The position numbers were made by a program, and so were the translations under genes. From assembly GCA_005888325.1 (NCBI GenBank), contig VAWU01000024.1:57589-121588 (forward strand): a stretch of DNA of 64,000 nucleotides. Direction: 5' to 3'. This DNA is from Actinomycetota bacterium (GTDB lineage Bacteria; Actinomycetota; Acidimicrobiia; Acidimicrobiales; AC-14). This document shows positions 8,327 to 17,402 of this stretch, piece after piece (positions within the stretch are counted from its first letter, which is position 1; every line of letters begins with the position of its first letter). Under the pieces are notes generated by a model, which was not told where the DNA came from, did not search any database, and saw nothing but the letters and a program-made list of their open reading frames with translations.

Positions 8327-8808
8327 CATCCTCCAACCACGCATCCAGAAACGAGGCGCCCGCGACGGCCGATGCGGCCGGAGGCGTCGGCCTCCTGCCC
8401 GGTCGCACCGTCGCCTGGTTGGCCAAGTCGCTCGACCGGGCCCTGGCCGGCGAGGGTCTGTCGCTCCCCCAGTACCGCCTGCTGGCCTTCCTGTCCGAGG
8501 GCTCGTCGGCGGCCACCGCGCTGGCGGGGCAGCTCGCCGTGAGCCCGCCCAGCCTCACCGCCCTCGCCGACGGGCTGGTGGCGCGGGGCCTCGTCGAGCG
8601 GCGCACCGATCCAGCCGACCGTCGCCGGGTGGCCCACGTCGTGACCCGCAAGGGCCTGCACGCGTTGGCGGCCGCGGACCGGGCCGTCGAGCGGCAGCTC
8701 ACCACCCTCGCCCAGCGTCTGCCCCCGGCCCGGCGCCGGCGTGCGATCGACGGGCTGGGCCTGTGGTCGCAGGCCCTGACCGTGGCGCGGCCCCCCCGGC
8801 CGCGATGA
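8314..8808 (+). CDS. MarR-family transcriptional regulator
   Basis: A 164-residue winged-helix regulator. The core reads LSLPQYRLLAFLSEG, then the recognition region QLAVSPPSLTALADGLVARG and the wing LVERRTDPADRRRVAHVVT, with a dimerisation helix at each end. GTG at 8314 gives the product with no room for a Shine-Dalgarno site, consistent with leaderless translation from a -10-like CATACT. The stop overlaps the next start as ATGA, so it is translationally coupled to the exporter genes and probably represses its own operon in response to an exported compound. Confidence 0.92.
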   Translation: MRVEASSNHASRNEAPATADAAGGVGLLPGRTVAWLAKSLDRALAGEGLSLPQYRLLAFLSEGSSAATALAGQLAVSPPSLTALADGLVARGLVERRTDPADRRRVAHVVTRKGLHALAAADRAVERQLTTLAQRLPPARRRRAIDGLGLWSQALTVARPPRPR

Positions 8809-10694
8809 CCTCGACCGTCGAGCGCGACCTCATCGCGCTGAGCGGGCCGTGGGAGCCGATGGCGGTCGACGCGCGTCACGGGCCCCCTCTGGCGCTCATC
8901 GACCCCGATCCGAAGCGGGGGTGGATCCGGCGCGTCCTGCCGTTGTTCGCGGCGCGCCGGGTCGCGGTGATCGGCTCGCTGGTCTGCGCGTTCGCGGCGA
9001 TGCTCGGCCAGGTCGCGGTTCCCCGGGTCACCATGGCCGCGATCGACGCCACCCTGGCGCACCGATCGGGCGGGCTGATGCCCTACGTGTGGATCCTGCT
9101 GGCGCTCGCGGCCGGACGCGGCCTCCTCACCTTCGTCTATCGCTACTACCTGTACCGCGTCGCGTACGACGTCGAGTACGACCTGCGGGTCGCGATGTAC
9201 GAGCACCTCACGCGTATGTCGTTCTCGTTCTTCGATCGCGTGCAGTCCGGCCAGCTCATCTCCCGCGCCAACTCCGACATCCGGTCCATGCAGCTCTTCC
9301 TGACGTTCGCGCCGCTCCTTGTCCTCAACATCGTCAGCTTCTTCGTCGCCTTCGGCCTCATGTTGTCGGTCGACGTGCCCCTCGCGCTCGTGGCGCTGGC
9401 GCCACTGCCCTTCGTCTACATCGTGGGGGTGCGGATGCGCGATCTCACGTTCCCGATCTCGTGGCTCATCCAGGCCCGCTCGGCCGACACCGCCACGATC
9501 GTCGAGGAGAACCTCACCGGTGTGCGGGTGGTGAAGTCGTTCGCGGCCGAGAAGTCGCAGATCGGCGTGCTCGCGGCGGCGGCACGGCGGTTGCAGTGGG
9601 CCTCCGTGCGACAGATCGACGTCCGGGCCCGCTATGCCCCGATCATGGAGGGTCTTCCTCGGCTCGGCATGGCGGCGGTGCTGCTCTACGGTGGCGTTCT
9701 CGCCATCGACGGGCGCGTCACGATCGGCACGATCGTCGCGTTCAGCGCCTATGTGGTGATGTTGCAGGCCCCGTTCCGCATGCTCGGGTTCTTCATGATG
9801 ATGGGCCAGCGCGCGGCCGCCTCGGCCGGTCGCATCTACGAGATCCTCGACACGCCTCCGGAGATCCTCGATCGCCCGGGCGCGATCGATCTCGTGAGCC
9901 CGGAGGGACGCGTCGACTACCGCGACGTCACGTTCGGCTATGCAGGCGCGCCGCCCGTGCTGGACCACTTCGACCTGCATATCGAAGCGGGCGAGACCGT
10001 GGCCCTCGTGGGACGCACGGGCCGTGGCAAGTCGACGGTGGCCCGGCTCCTGACGCGCTTCTACGACGTCGACAGTGGGCACGTCGAGATCGACGGGCAC
10101 GACGTCCGCGACCTCACCCTCGTCAGCGTGCGCGGTCAGGTGAGCATGGTGCTCGACGAGCCGTTCCTCTTCTCGGCGTCCGTGCGCGACAACATCGCCT
10201 ACGGAAGGCCCGACGCGCCGTTCGACGACGTGGTGGCCGCGGCACGCACCGCCAACGCGGTCGAGTTCATCGACGAGCTTCCCGACGGCTACGACACGCA
10301 GATCGGCGAACGCGGCTACACGCTGTCGGGTGGGCAACGCCAGCGCATCGCGATCGCCCGCACCCTCCTCGTCAACCCCCGCGTCCTCATCCTCGACGAC
10401 GCAACCAGCGCGGTCGACGTGCACGTGGAAGAGGAGATCCACGGCGCGCTCCGCGGCCTCTTGGATGGTCGCACCACGCTGATCATCGCCCACCGGCTCT
10501 CCACCATCCGGCTGGCCGAGCGGGTGGTGCTGCTCGAACGGGGCCACATCGTCGCGGACGGCACCCACGCCGGACTCATGGCCACCGAGCCCCGCTACGC
10601 CGAGGTGCTGGCCCACATCGAGGAGGAAGAGGCGGCCGCGGCGCGAGCGTCGACATCGGCGCCCGGCGGCGGCGTCGTGCGGGGACCGGTCTGA
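8805..10694 (+). CDS. ABC exporter half-transporter, subunit A (degenerate catalytic site)
   Basis: A 629-residue permease-ATPase fusion of the type that exports lipids or drugs. Six membrane helices occupy about residues 45-330. The ATPase has Walker A GRTGRGKST near 403, signature LSGGQ near 507 and an H-loop IIAHRL. Walker B ends ILDDAT, so the catalytic Glu is replaced by Asp. The partner encoded next has a canonical Walker B but an altered signature (LSSGE). Together they predict a heterodimer with one degenerate and one active ATP site. It overlaps marR by 4 bases and the next gene by one base (TGATG). Confidence 0.93.
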   Translation: MTSTVERDLIALSGPWEPMAVDARHGPPLALIDPDPKRGWIRRVLPLFAARRVAVIGSLVCAFAAMLGQVAVPRVTMAAIDATLAHRSGGLMPYVWILLALAAGRGLLTFVYRYYLYRVAYDVEYDLRVAMYEHLTRMSFSFFDRVQSGQLISRANSDIRSMQLFLTFAPLLVLNIVSFFVAFGLMLSVDVPLALVALAPLPFVYIVGVRMRDLTFPISWLIQARSADTATIVEENLTGVRVVKSFAAEKSQIGVLAAAARRLQWASVRQIDVRARYAPIMEGLPRLGMAAVLLYGGVLAIDGRVTIGTIVAFSAYVVMLQAPFRMLGFFMMMGQRAAASAGRIYEILDTPPEILDRPGAIDLVSPEGRVDYRDVTFGYAGAPPVLDHFDLHIEAGETVALVGRTGRGKSTVARLLTRFYDVDSGHVEIDGHDVRDLTLVSVRGQVSMVLDEPFLFSASVRDNIAYGRPDAPFDDVVAAARTANAVEFIDELPDGYDTQIGERGYTLSGGQRQRIAIARTLLVNPRVLILDDATSAVDVHVEEEIHGALRGLLDGRTTLIIAHRLSTIRLAERVVLLERGHIVADGTHAGLMATEPRYAEVLAHIEEEEAAAARASTSAPGGGVVRGPV

Positions 10695-12622
10695 TGGCGT
10701 GGGGCGGGGCCGGCCCCGGCGCCGGCGGCCACGGCTTCTCCGGGGGACCTCCGGGCCGGCCGCAGGGGGGCCTCCCGTTCGCGGGCATCCCCCCGGAGCT
10801 GCAGACGCGCGTCGACAAGGTGCTGGCGGGTGAGCCCGAGCACCCGGTCGAGCGGGTCACGTTCAGCCAGGTCGACTACGACCGACGGCCGCTCACGCTC
10901 CGTCGCTTCATCGGGCCCTACTGGGCCGCGATGCTCGCCGCGTTCGTGCTCGTCGGGCTGGAGACGGCCGCGACGCAGGCGGGCCCGCTGCTCACCCAGA
11001 TCGGCATCGACAAGGGAATCCGCCGGAGCGACACCGCAGTTCTCGCGACCGTCGCCATCCTCTACCTCGCGTCGGTGCTGGTCGGCGGGGTCGCGTCGTA
11101 CGCGCGCACCGCGTGGACCGGGCGGGTGGGCGAACGTCTGCTCTTCTCGCTCCGCGTCCGCATCTTCTCCCACCTCCAGCGGCTGTCGCTCGAGTTCTTC
11201 ACGCGAGAGAAGGCGGGCCGCTTGATGACCCGCATGACGAGCGACGTCGACTCGCTGACACAGCTGTTCCAGGACGGCATGGTGCAGATGGTGGTGCAGG
11301 CCCTCACCATCGTTTTCGTCACCATCGTGCTGTTCTCGCTGAACGTCGCGCTGGCCACCGTCACGGTGCTCGCGGTCGTGCCCGCCATGGCCGTGCTCAC
11401 GTTCTGGTTCCGGCGAGCGTCCGACCGGGGCTTCGACGAGGTGCGCGACCGCATCGCGGAGGTGCTGGCCCACCTGCAGGAGAGCCTGTCGGGCGTGCGC
11501 ATCGTCACCGCGTACAACCGGGCCCGTCACAACATCGGCGACCACCGCAACGTCGTCGGCGACTACCGCGCCGCGAACAACTACACGGCCCGCGTCGGCG
11601 CCTTCTACGGACCCGGCACCGAGGTCATCGGTGTCGGAGGCCAGGCGCTCATCCTGCTGGTCGGCGGCAACATGGTGCTCCGCGGCAGCCTGACGATCGG
11701 CGAGCTCGCCGCCTTCGTCCTCTACCTCAACGCATTCTTCGCGCCCATTCAGCAGATGGTGCAGCTGTACAACACCTACCAGCAGGGCCAGGCCGCCCTC
11801 CGCAAGCTGCGCGAGCTGTTGGCCACCGAGCCCACCGTGGGCGAGCGGGTGGACGCGGAGGAGCTGCCGCCACTCCGGGGTGAGATCACGCTCGAGCACG
11901 TGACGTTCGGCTACGAGCCCGACCGCCCGGTGCTGTTCGACATCGACCTCACCATCGGCGCGGGCGAGACGTTTGCCTTCGTGGGCGCCACGGGTGCGGG
12001 CAAGTCGACCCTCGCCAAGCTCGTCACGCGCTTCTACGATCCCGGCGTCGGCCGCGTGCTCCTCGACGGGACCGACATCCGCGGCGTCACCCTCGAGTCG
12101 CTGCGGCGACAGCTCGGGGTCGTCCCTCAGGAGCCCTTCCTGTTCGCAGGGTCGATCCGAGACAACATCGCCTTCGCCCGCCCCGACGCGAGCGACCAAG
12201 AGGTGCTGGAGGCCTGCGTCGCGGTCGGCATCGACGACCTGATCGAGCGCCTGCCCGACGGCATGCACACGCCGTGCCACGAGCGCGGCGTCGCGCTCTC
12301 TTCGGGCGAACGACAGCTTCTCGCCCTCGCGCGCGCCTTCCTGGCGCGTCCGCGGGTGCTCGTGCTCGACGAGGCCACCTCGAACCTCGACCTCCTCTCC
12401 GAGGCGAAGATCGAGCACGCGCTCGACGTGCTGCTCGAAGGGCGCACGGCCATCATCATCGCCCATCGGTTGGCCACCGCGATGCGCGCCGACCGACTGG
12501 CCGTCGTCCACGACGGTCGCATCGTCGAGCTGGGCACACACCACGACCTGGTCGCTGCCGGCGGCCGCTACGCGGGCATGTACGCGACGTGGGAGCGTCA
12601 CGCCGCGGGCTCGCGCGCGTAG
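10694..12622 (+). CDS. ABC exporter half-transporter, subunit B
   Basis: A 642-residue partner of the preceding subunit. An unusual Gly/Pro-rich N-terminal ~35 residues (GGAGPGAGGHGFSGG...) precede the six-helix permease domain. The ATPase has Walker A GATGAGKST near 431, a degenerate signature LSSGERQLL near 535, Walker B VLVLDEATSNLD near 555 with the catalytic Glu intact, and IIAHRL. The start overlaps the stop of subunit A as TGATG, which argues for equal synthesis and a heterodimer. The cargo is not known; a MarR control gene suggests a toxic small molecule. Confidence 0.93.
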   Translation: MAWGGAGPGAGGHGFSGGPPGRPQGGLPFAGIPPELQTRVDKVLAGEPEHPVERVTFSQVDYDRRPLTLRRFIGPYWAAMLAAFVLVGLETAATQAGPLLTQIGIDKGIRRSDTAVLATVAILYLASVLVGGVASYARTAWTGRVGERLLFSLRVRIFSHLQRLSLEFFTREKAGRLMTRMTSDVDSLTQLFQDGMVQMVVQALTIVFVTIVLFSLNVALATVTVLAVVPAMAVLTFWFRRASDRGFDEVRDRIAEVLAHLQESLSGVRIVTAYNRARHNIGDHRNVVGDYRAANNYTARVGAFYGPGTEVIGVGGQALILLVGGNMVLRGSLTIGELAAFVLYLNAFFAPIQQMVQLYNTYQQGQAALRKLRELLATEPTVGERVDAEELPPLRGEITLEHVTFGYEPDRPVLFDIDLTIGAGETFAFVGATGAGKSTLAKLVTRFYDPGVGRVLLDGTDIRGVTLESLRRQLGVVPQEPFLFAGSIRDNIAFARPDASDQEVLEACVAVGIDDLIERLPDGMHTPCHERGVALSSGERQLLALARAFLARPRVLVLDEATSNLDLLSEAKIEHALDVLLEGRTAIIIAHRLATAMRADRLAVVHDGRIVELGTHHDLVAAGGRYAGMYATWERHAAGSRA

Positions 12623-12693
12623 GTCTCGGCGCGCGCCGGTCAGGCGGTCGACGTACATTCTCAGCCACTGACCGGGCGAACCCGAGGTTCCCG

Positions 12694-13347
12694 ATGACGC
12701 TCCCACCCAGCTCCCGAACCGAGGTCAAGCGCCTGCCCGAGCGGGCGCGCTACGACACCGAGATCGTGCACGGCATCCTCGACGATGCGCTCGTATGCCA
12801 CGTGGGCTTCGTGATCGATGGGCAGCCGGTCGTGATCCCCACCATCCACGCACGCAGCGGTGACCGCTTGTACCTCCACGGCTCGCCGGCCAACCGGATG
12901 CTGCGCACCCTCAAGCAGCCGGTCGACGTGTGCGTCACGGTGACGCTGGTCGACGGCCTGGTGCTGGCACGCTCGGCGTTCCACCACTCGATGAACTACC
13001 GCTCGGTCGTCGTGTTCGGATCGGCACGCGAGGTCACCGACCCGGCCGAGAAGATGACGGCCTTTCGCGCGCTCGTCGATCACATCGCGCCGCGACGCTG
13101 GGACACGGTGCGCGCGCCGAACGAGAAGGAGATTCGTTCCACGCTCGTGCTCGCGCTCGCGCTCGCCGAGGCGTCCGCCAAGATCCGCACCGGGCCTCCG
13201 CTCGACGACGAAGCCGACTACGCCCTGCCGGTCTGGGCGGGCGAGCTGCCGTTGCGCACCGTGCCGGGCGTGCCGGTCGACGACCCCCGGCTGGCGCCGG
13301 GCGCCGCCGTTCCCGACCACGTGACCGACTGGCGCCGGTCCCGCTGA
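12694..13347 (+). CDS. Pyridoxamine 5'-phosphate oxidase-like flavin-binding protein
   Basis: A 217-residue FMN-type split-barrel protein. Family features are ILDDALVCHVGFVIDGQPVVIPTIHAR, LYLHGSPANRM and the VVVFGSAREV strand. The family includes flavin reductases, NimA-like nitroimidazole reductases and haem-binding members, so the reaction is uncertain. The ATG at 12694 is preceded by only a weak binding site. It follows the ABC operon after 71 bases and ends before a strong hairpin. Confidence 0.85.
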   Translation: MTLPPSSRTEVKRLPERARYDTEIVHGILDDALVCHVGFVIDGQPVVIPTIHARSGDRLYLHGSPANRMLRTLKQPVDVCVTVTLVDGLVLARSAFHHSMNYRSVVVFGSAREVTDPAEKMTAFRALVDHIAPRRWDTVRAPNEKEIRSTLVLALALAEASAKIRTGPPLDDEADYALPVWAGELPLRTVPGVPVDDPRLAPGAAVPDHVTDWRRSR

Positions 13348-13363
13348 GTCAACCAACAGCCTC

Positions 13364-13406
13364 CTTGTCGCGCTCAACCACCCTGACGGTGGTTGAGTAC
13401 GACAAG
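13364..13406. terminator. 19-bp-stem hairpin between convergent genes
   Basis: Arms at 13364-13382 and 13388-13406 pair at 17 of 19 positions around a 5-base loop (CTGAC). It lies between two converging genes and has no U-run. A bidirectional terminator is the simplest reading. The CTTGTCG/CGACAAG ends make the element unusually long and symmetrical for one. Confidence 0.6.
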
Positions 13407-13427
13407 AAGCGGGGTGGGGGCTCGTGA

Positions 13428-13838
13428 TCAGGCGAAGCGGGCGTTGGACAGCGCCGCCATGGTCGTGACCGCCACGCTGAGCAGACCCGCTCCCCGCGCC
13501 CAACCCGCGGGTATGCGCGCCAGCGCCACGACGATCACGAGCGCGGCGATCCCCTTCATGCCGAGGAGCCCCATGGCACCGTGCCACCGCAGCACCCATC
13601 GGTTCAAAGGGTTCTGCTCGGCGTTGCCCGCGGCGAGCGCGTGGACGGTCGTGACGACGTCGGCGAGCTGCGCCATGACGAGCAACGCGACGACGTGTCG
13701 CAGGCCCAGCCGACGCCGCTCGTACCCGTCCCGCGATGAGGCACCGGGCTCCTGAGGGGGACCCTGCCCTGTGGTGAGTGCGATGCCTATTGGTCGGGCG
13801 TCGGAGCGCGCCCCTTGAGCGACCCGGCGGATCCTCAC
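13428..13838 (-). CDS. Small integral membrane protein, DUF5658-like
   Basis: About 136 residues with three hydrophobic helices. The first holds LADVVTTVHALAAG, the link holds AEQNPLNRWVLRWHG, and the second and third follow (GLLGMKGIAALVIVVAL, GLLSVAVTTMAALSN). The D..TT...G...E.NPL pattern is that of DUF5658-type small membrane proteins, whose function is unknown. The start is uncertain: GTG at 13838 gives a charged soluble leader, and there is no good ATG before the first helix. It is divergent from the M23 peptidase gene. Confidence 0.65.
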   Translation of the reverse strand: MRIRRVAQGARSDARPIGIALTTGQGPPQEPGASSRDGYERRRLGLRHVVALLVMAQLADVVTTVHALAAGNAEQNPLNRWVLRWHGAMGLLGMKGIAALVIVVALARIPAGWARGAGLLSVAVTTMAALSNARFA

Positions 13839-13928
13839 GCTCCGAGGTGGTGCTGACGCCGGTCGGGAGACGCGATGGCCGTTTGGCGCGAGCGGCTCCG
13901 CAGGGCCGATACCCTCGTCGGTGACCCC

Positions 13929-14981
13929 ATGCGCTCCTTTCGCCTCTCTCTTGTCGCGCCCCTGCTCGTGGCATCGACGCTCCTGCTCACGGGCACGACG
14001 GCGACTGCCGAGCCCACCACGACCACGAGCACCGTCACGACCGAGACCACGTCGACCACGAGCACGACGGCGCCGATCACGACCACCGCGGTGCCGGCGA
14101 CCACCCCCACCCCGTCGTCCACCCCGCCGGCGCCACCGCGGGCGGCCGGGGGCGGCGACGAGCCCGTCGACGGACCGATCGTGCTCCCTCCCGATCTCCA
14201 GGCGAAGATGAACGCGGTGCACCGCACCCGTCCGAACGACGACACCAAGCTCCTCGAAGTCGTGACGGCCTACGCGACCTCGGCCCACATCCCGCTCGAG
14301 CAGGCCATGGTGCTCGGGCTGGGCCACTTCCCCGTCGCGGGGCCGGCCCACTGGACGCACGACTGGCTGCTCCCCCGGCGCGGGCCCCCCATCCATCTGC
14401 ACCAGGGCACCGACGTCTGGGCCGCGATGGGCACGCCGATCCGGGCACCGTTCGCGGGGCGGTTGCGCTACGAGGACGGGGGACTCGGCGGGCTAGCCGC
14501 CTACGTCACCGTCGCCGACGGCACGTACTACTACCTCGCACATATGGCAGGCACCGCGCCGGGCCTGGCGTCGGGCGCGCACGTCACGCAGGGACAGATC
14601 GTGGGCTTCGTCGGCGACTCGGGCAACGCGCGCGGTGGCCCCGCCCACCTCCACTTCGAGGTCCACCCCCATGGTGGCGCTGCGGTCGACCCGAAGCCGA
14701 TCCTCGATCGCTGGGTCGACGAGGCCATCGTTTACGCCTTCGCGCTCGCGACCAATCCGACCGCGACGACCGCGCCGGAACCCGTCGTCGCGGCCCCCGA
14801 ACCCGTCAGCCCACCGAGGACCGCGACCGCTCCGCGGCGCACCGCGCGTGCCGCGAGCATCGGCTCGCGGGGAAACGCGGCCGGTCAGATCTTCGTGATC
14901 GGCTCGCTTCTGGCCCTGTGTGGCGGGAGGGTGATACGGCGCACGCGCGCGAAACTCGCGCGGGCTCCGGACGACGAGTAG
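13929..14981 (+). CDS. Exported M23-family metallopeptidase with Thr-rich linker
   Basis: A 350-residue cell-wall peptidase of the LytM/M23 type that would cut peptidoglycan cross-links. The N-terminus MRSFRLSLVAPLLVASTLLLTG is a Sec signal. A ~40-residue stretch of Thr, Ser and Pro repeats follows, typical of a wall-spanning linker. The zinc site is visible as HQGTDV and HLHFEVH. A hydrophobic segment followed by Arg/Lys (FVIGSLLALCGGRVIRRTR) at the C-terminus should anchor it in the membrane. The in-frame ATG at 13875 would hide the signal peptide, so 13929 is chosen. Confidence 0.88.
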   Translation: MRSFRLSLVAPLLVASTLLLTGTTATAEPTTTTSTVTTETTSTTSTTAPITTTAVPATTPTPSSTPPAPPRAAGGGDEPVDGPIVLPPDLQAKMNAVHRTRPNDDTKLLEVVTAYATSAHIPLEQAMVLGLGHFPVAGPAHWTHDWLLPRRGPPIHLHQGTDVWAAMGTPIRAPFAGRLRYEDGGLGGLAAYVTVADGTYYYLAHMAGTAPGLASGAHVTQGQIVGFVGDSGNARGGPAHLHFEVHPHGGAAVDPKPILDRWVDEAIVYAFALATNPTATTAPEPVVAAPEPVSPPRTATAPRRTARAASIGSRGNAAGQIFVIGSLLALCGGRVIRRTRAKLARAPDDE

Positions 14982-14990
14982 GGGGACGAC

Positions 14991-15308
14991 GTGGACCCGA
15001 GACAGGTCGCCGAGCGACTGGACGAGGTGCAGCTGATCGACGTTCGCGAGCCCGACGAGTGGGAGGCGGGTCGCATCGAGGGCGCGCGCCACATCCCGCT
15101 CGGCGAGCTCGGCGAGCGCCTCGACGAGATCGACAAGGGCCGGCCGGTGGTCGCCGTCTGCCGGAGCGGAGCGCGCAGCAAGAGGGTGGTCGACGCGCTG
15201 CGCTCGCGGGGCTACGACGCCGAGAACCTGGTGGGCGGGATGCAGGCGTGGGACGAGGCGGGCCTGCCCTTCGGCGCGCCGGACGGTGGCCCGGGGCGTG
15301 TCGCCTAG
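14991..15308 (+). CDS. Rhodanese-like sulfurtransferase domain protein
   Basis: A 105-residue single rhodanese domain, which would carry sulfane sulfur on an active-site cysteine. Residues VQLIDVREPDEWEAGRI form the first motif; Cys57 is in the loop VCRSGARS; the ending NLVGGMQAWDEAGLP is standard. GTG at 14991 lies 9 bases after the M23 stop and has GGGGGACGAC upstream, so the two may be co-transcribed. The physiological sulfur partner is unknown. Confidence 0.92.
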   Translation: MDPRQVAERLDEVQLIDVREPDEWEAGRIEGARHIPLGELGERLDEIDKGRPVVAVCRSGARSKRVVDALRSRGYDAENLVGGMQAWDEAGLPFGAPDGGPGRVA

Positions 15309-15404
15309 TTGCCCGTCGACTGCGTGCCGCTTTGCGTGCGGTGCCCCTTCGCGCCGGGGCCTCGCCCCATCGGCGCAGGACGAACAGTCGTGATCTGATA
15401 CGGC

Positions 15405-17402
15405 GTGGCCACCACCCACCGCCGCCTCCTCTTCTCCCCACTCGCCATCGGGCCGGTGACCACGGCCAACCGGATCGTGCTCGGCGCCCACTTCACGCAG
15501 TTCGTCGAGCCGAGCGGCACCGCGGGCGAGCCGGGCTTCTACGGCGAGCGCTACGGCCGCTATCTGGCCGAGCGGGCGCGCGGCGGCGCCGGCCTGATCA
15601 TCGCCGGGCAGGCGCAGGTGCACCCGACCACCGCCTACCAGATGCGAAACAACGCGCTGGCGTGGGATCCCGCGGCCGTCCCGCAGTTCGAGCGGGTGAC
15701 GGCACCGATCCACGAGCACGGCGCGCTCGCCTTCCTCCAGCTCGCCCACAACGGCGGGGTCAACGACGGCACCTGGTCGAAGCTGCCGGTCTGGGCGCCG
15801 TCGCACGTCGCGAACTACAACGAGCCGCCACACGCGCTCGAGCCGGACGAGATCGGGGAGGTCGTCGAGCACTTCGCGCGGTCGGCCGGACATGCCGCCG
15901 CGGGAGGGTTCGACGGCATCGAGGTCCACGGTGCCCACGGCTACCTCATCCACGAGTTCCTCTCTCCCAAGAGCAACCGCCGCACCGACGGGTACGGCGG
16001 CAGCCTCACGAACCGCATGCGGTTCTGCGTGGAGGTGCTGGAGGCGGTGCGCGCGGCTGTCGGTGACCGTGTCGCGGTCGGCATCCGACTGGTCGGCGAC
16101 GAAGAGGCGCGCGACGGCCGCGGGCTCACGCCGGACGACGCGGCGGAGATCGCGGTGCGGCTCGAGGACGCCGGCCTCGTCGACTTCGTCAACGTCAGCA
16201 TCGGCACCTCGGGCATGGGGATGGTCCGCCCGCTCTACACACGGCACCTGCTCGGCGTCTATGCCGCGCATGTCGTGAAGAAGGCGATGCGCCGGACGCC
16301 GGTGTTCGCCGTCCACCGCATCCTCACGCCGGACGAGGCCGAGGGAGTTCTCGAGCGCGACGAGGCCGACGCCATCACGCTCGTCCGCGCCCTCATCGCA
16401 GACCCCGACTGGCCGGCAAAAGCACGGGCGGGGCACGACACGGATATCCGTGCGTGCACCGGCTGCAACCAAGGTTGCTACGGCAACCTCACGCAGGGAC
16501 TGCCGATCACGTGCGTCACCAACCCCACCGTCGGCCGGGAGGCGGAGCTGGGCCCGGCAACGCTCCGAGCCGCGCCCCGCCCCAAACGAGTCGTCGTCGT
16601 CGGCGGTGGCCCTGCCGGGCTCGAGGCGGCGTGGGTGGCGGCCGCACGCGGTCACGAGGTGACGCTGCTCGAGCGAAGCGTGGAGCTGGGCGGCAAGATC
16701 CGTTTGGCCCAGCGCCTGCCCGGGCGGGCCGAGCTGGCCGACTTCGCCGACTGGCGTGCGGGTGAGTGCCTCCGCCGGGGGGTCGACATCCGTCTGGGTG
16801 TCGAGGCGACCGCGCCCGAGGTGCTCGCAATGGAGCCCGACGCCGTCGTCGTCGCCACCGGCGGGCGCGCCCGCGTCGACGTCGCCTCGAAGTGGCACCC
16901 CCTGCCCGTACCGGGCAGCGAACAGCCCTTCGTGATGGACCACGAGCAGGCACTCACGCGCGCGCACGAGCTCGGCGAGCGAGTGGTGGTCCTCGACGCC
17001 GTCGGCCACATCGAGGGCATCGGGTTGGGTGAGCTGCTCGCGGCCATGGGCGTCGACGTGACCGTCGCGTGCCCCCTGCCCACGCCCATGCTCCTCGACG
17101 CGGAGACCATGGCGATGGCGTTGTCCCGAATGGCACGCGCGGGCGCGCGTTGGCGGCCGAGCACGGCGCTCGTCTCGATCGGCGACCACGAGGTGGTGCT
17201 GATCGACACGCTCTCGCTCCGCACGGAGACGATCGTCGCGGTCGACAGCGTGGTGGTCCGCACCCATGGGATCCCCGACGACGACCTCTTCCACCAGCTC
17301 CGTACCCGCGTTCAGGAGGTGCTGCGGGTGGGCGATGCCGTCGCCGTGCGACTGGCCGACCGGGCGATCTTCGACGGGCACGTCGCCGGCCGCAGCCTGT
17401 GA
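15405..17402 (+). CDS. Old-yellow-enzyme-type Fe-S flavoprotein (FadH/OYE family)
   Basis: A 665-residue enzyme like 2,4-dienoyl-CoA reductase. An N-terminal FMN barrel (LFSPLAIGPVTTANRIV; FDGIEVHGAHGYLIHEFLS; GYGGSLTNR) is followed by a 4Fe-4S motif CTGCNQGCYG...ITC near residue 345, then a Rossmann dinucleotide domain (VVVVGGGPAGLEAAW). NAD(P)H electrons would pass through FAD and Fe-S to FMN for reduction of an unsaturated or amine substrate. It resembles the OYE group linked to mycofactocin in actinobacteria, which is inference. GTG at 15405 is used. It overlaps the next gene by 4 bases (GTGA). Confidence 0.88.
   Translation: MATTHRRLLFSPLAIGPVTTANRIVLGAHFTQFVEPSGTAGEPGFYGERYGRYLAERARGGAGLIIAGQAQVHPTTAYQMRNNALAWDPAAVPQFERVTAPIHEHGALAFLQLAHNGGVNDGTWSKLPVWAPSHVANYNEPPHALEPDEIGEVVEHFARSAGHAAAGGFDGIEVHGAHGYLIHEFLSPKSNRRTDGYGGSLTNRMRFCVEVLEAVRAAVGDRVAVGIRLVGDEEARDGRGLTPDDAAEIAVRLEDAGLVDFVNVSIGTSGMGMVRPLYTRHLLGVYAAHVVKKAMRRTPVFAVHRILTPDEAEGVLERDEADAITLVRALIADPDWPAKARAGHDTDIRACTGCNQGCYGNLTQGLPITCVTNPTVGREAELGPATLRAAPRPKRVVVVGGGPAGLEAAWVAAARGHEVTLLERSVELGGKIRLAQRLPGRAELADFADWRAGECLRRGVDIRLGVEATAPEVLAMEPDAVVVATGGRARVDVASKWHPLPVPGSEQPFVMDHEQALTRAHELGERVVVLDAVGHIEGIGLGELLAAMGVDVTVACPLPTPMLLDAETMAMALSRMARAGARWRPSTALVSIGDHEVVLIDTLSLRTETIVAVDSVVVRTHGIPDDDLFHQLRTRVQEVLRVGDAVAVRLADRAIFDGHVAGRSL

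Noticed and set aside
9000-12700. Long frames antisense to the ABC exporter genes
   Set aside because: Composition of Asp, His, Glu and Arg from mirrored codons; the ABC motifs on the other strand are decisive.
13980-14130. ACC/ACG-rich tract as a DNA tandem repeat array
   Set aside because: It encodes the Thr/Ser/Pro linker of the M23 peptidase and the unit is irregular.
14493-17381. 962-codon minus-strand frame
   Set aside because: It is antisense to the M23, rhodanese and OYE genes and shows no family motif; a GC-skew artefact.
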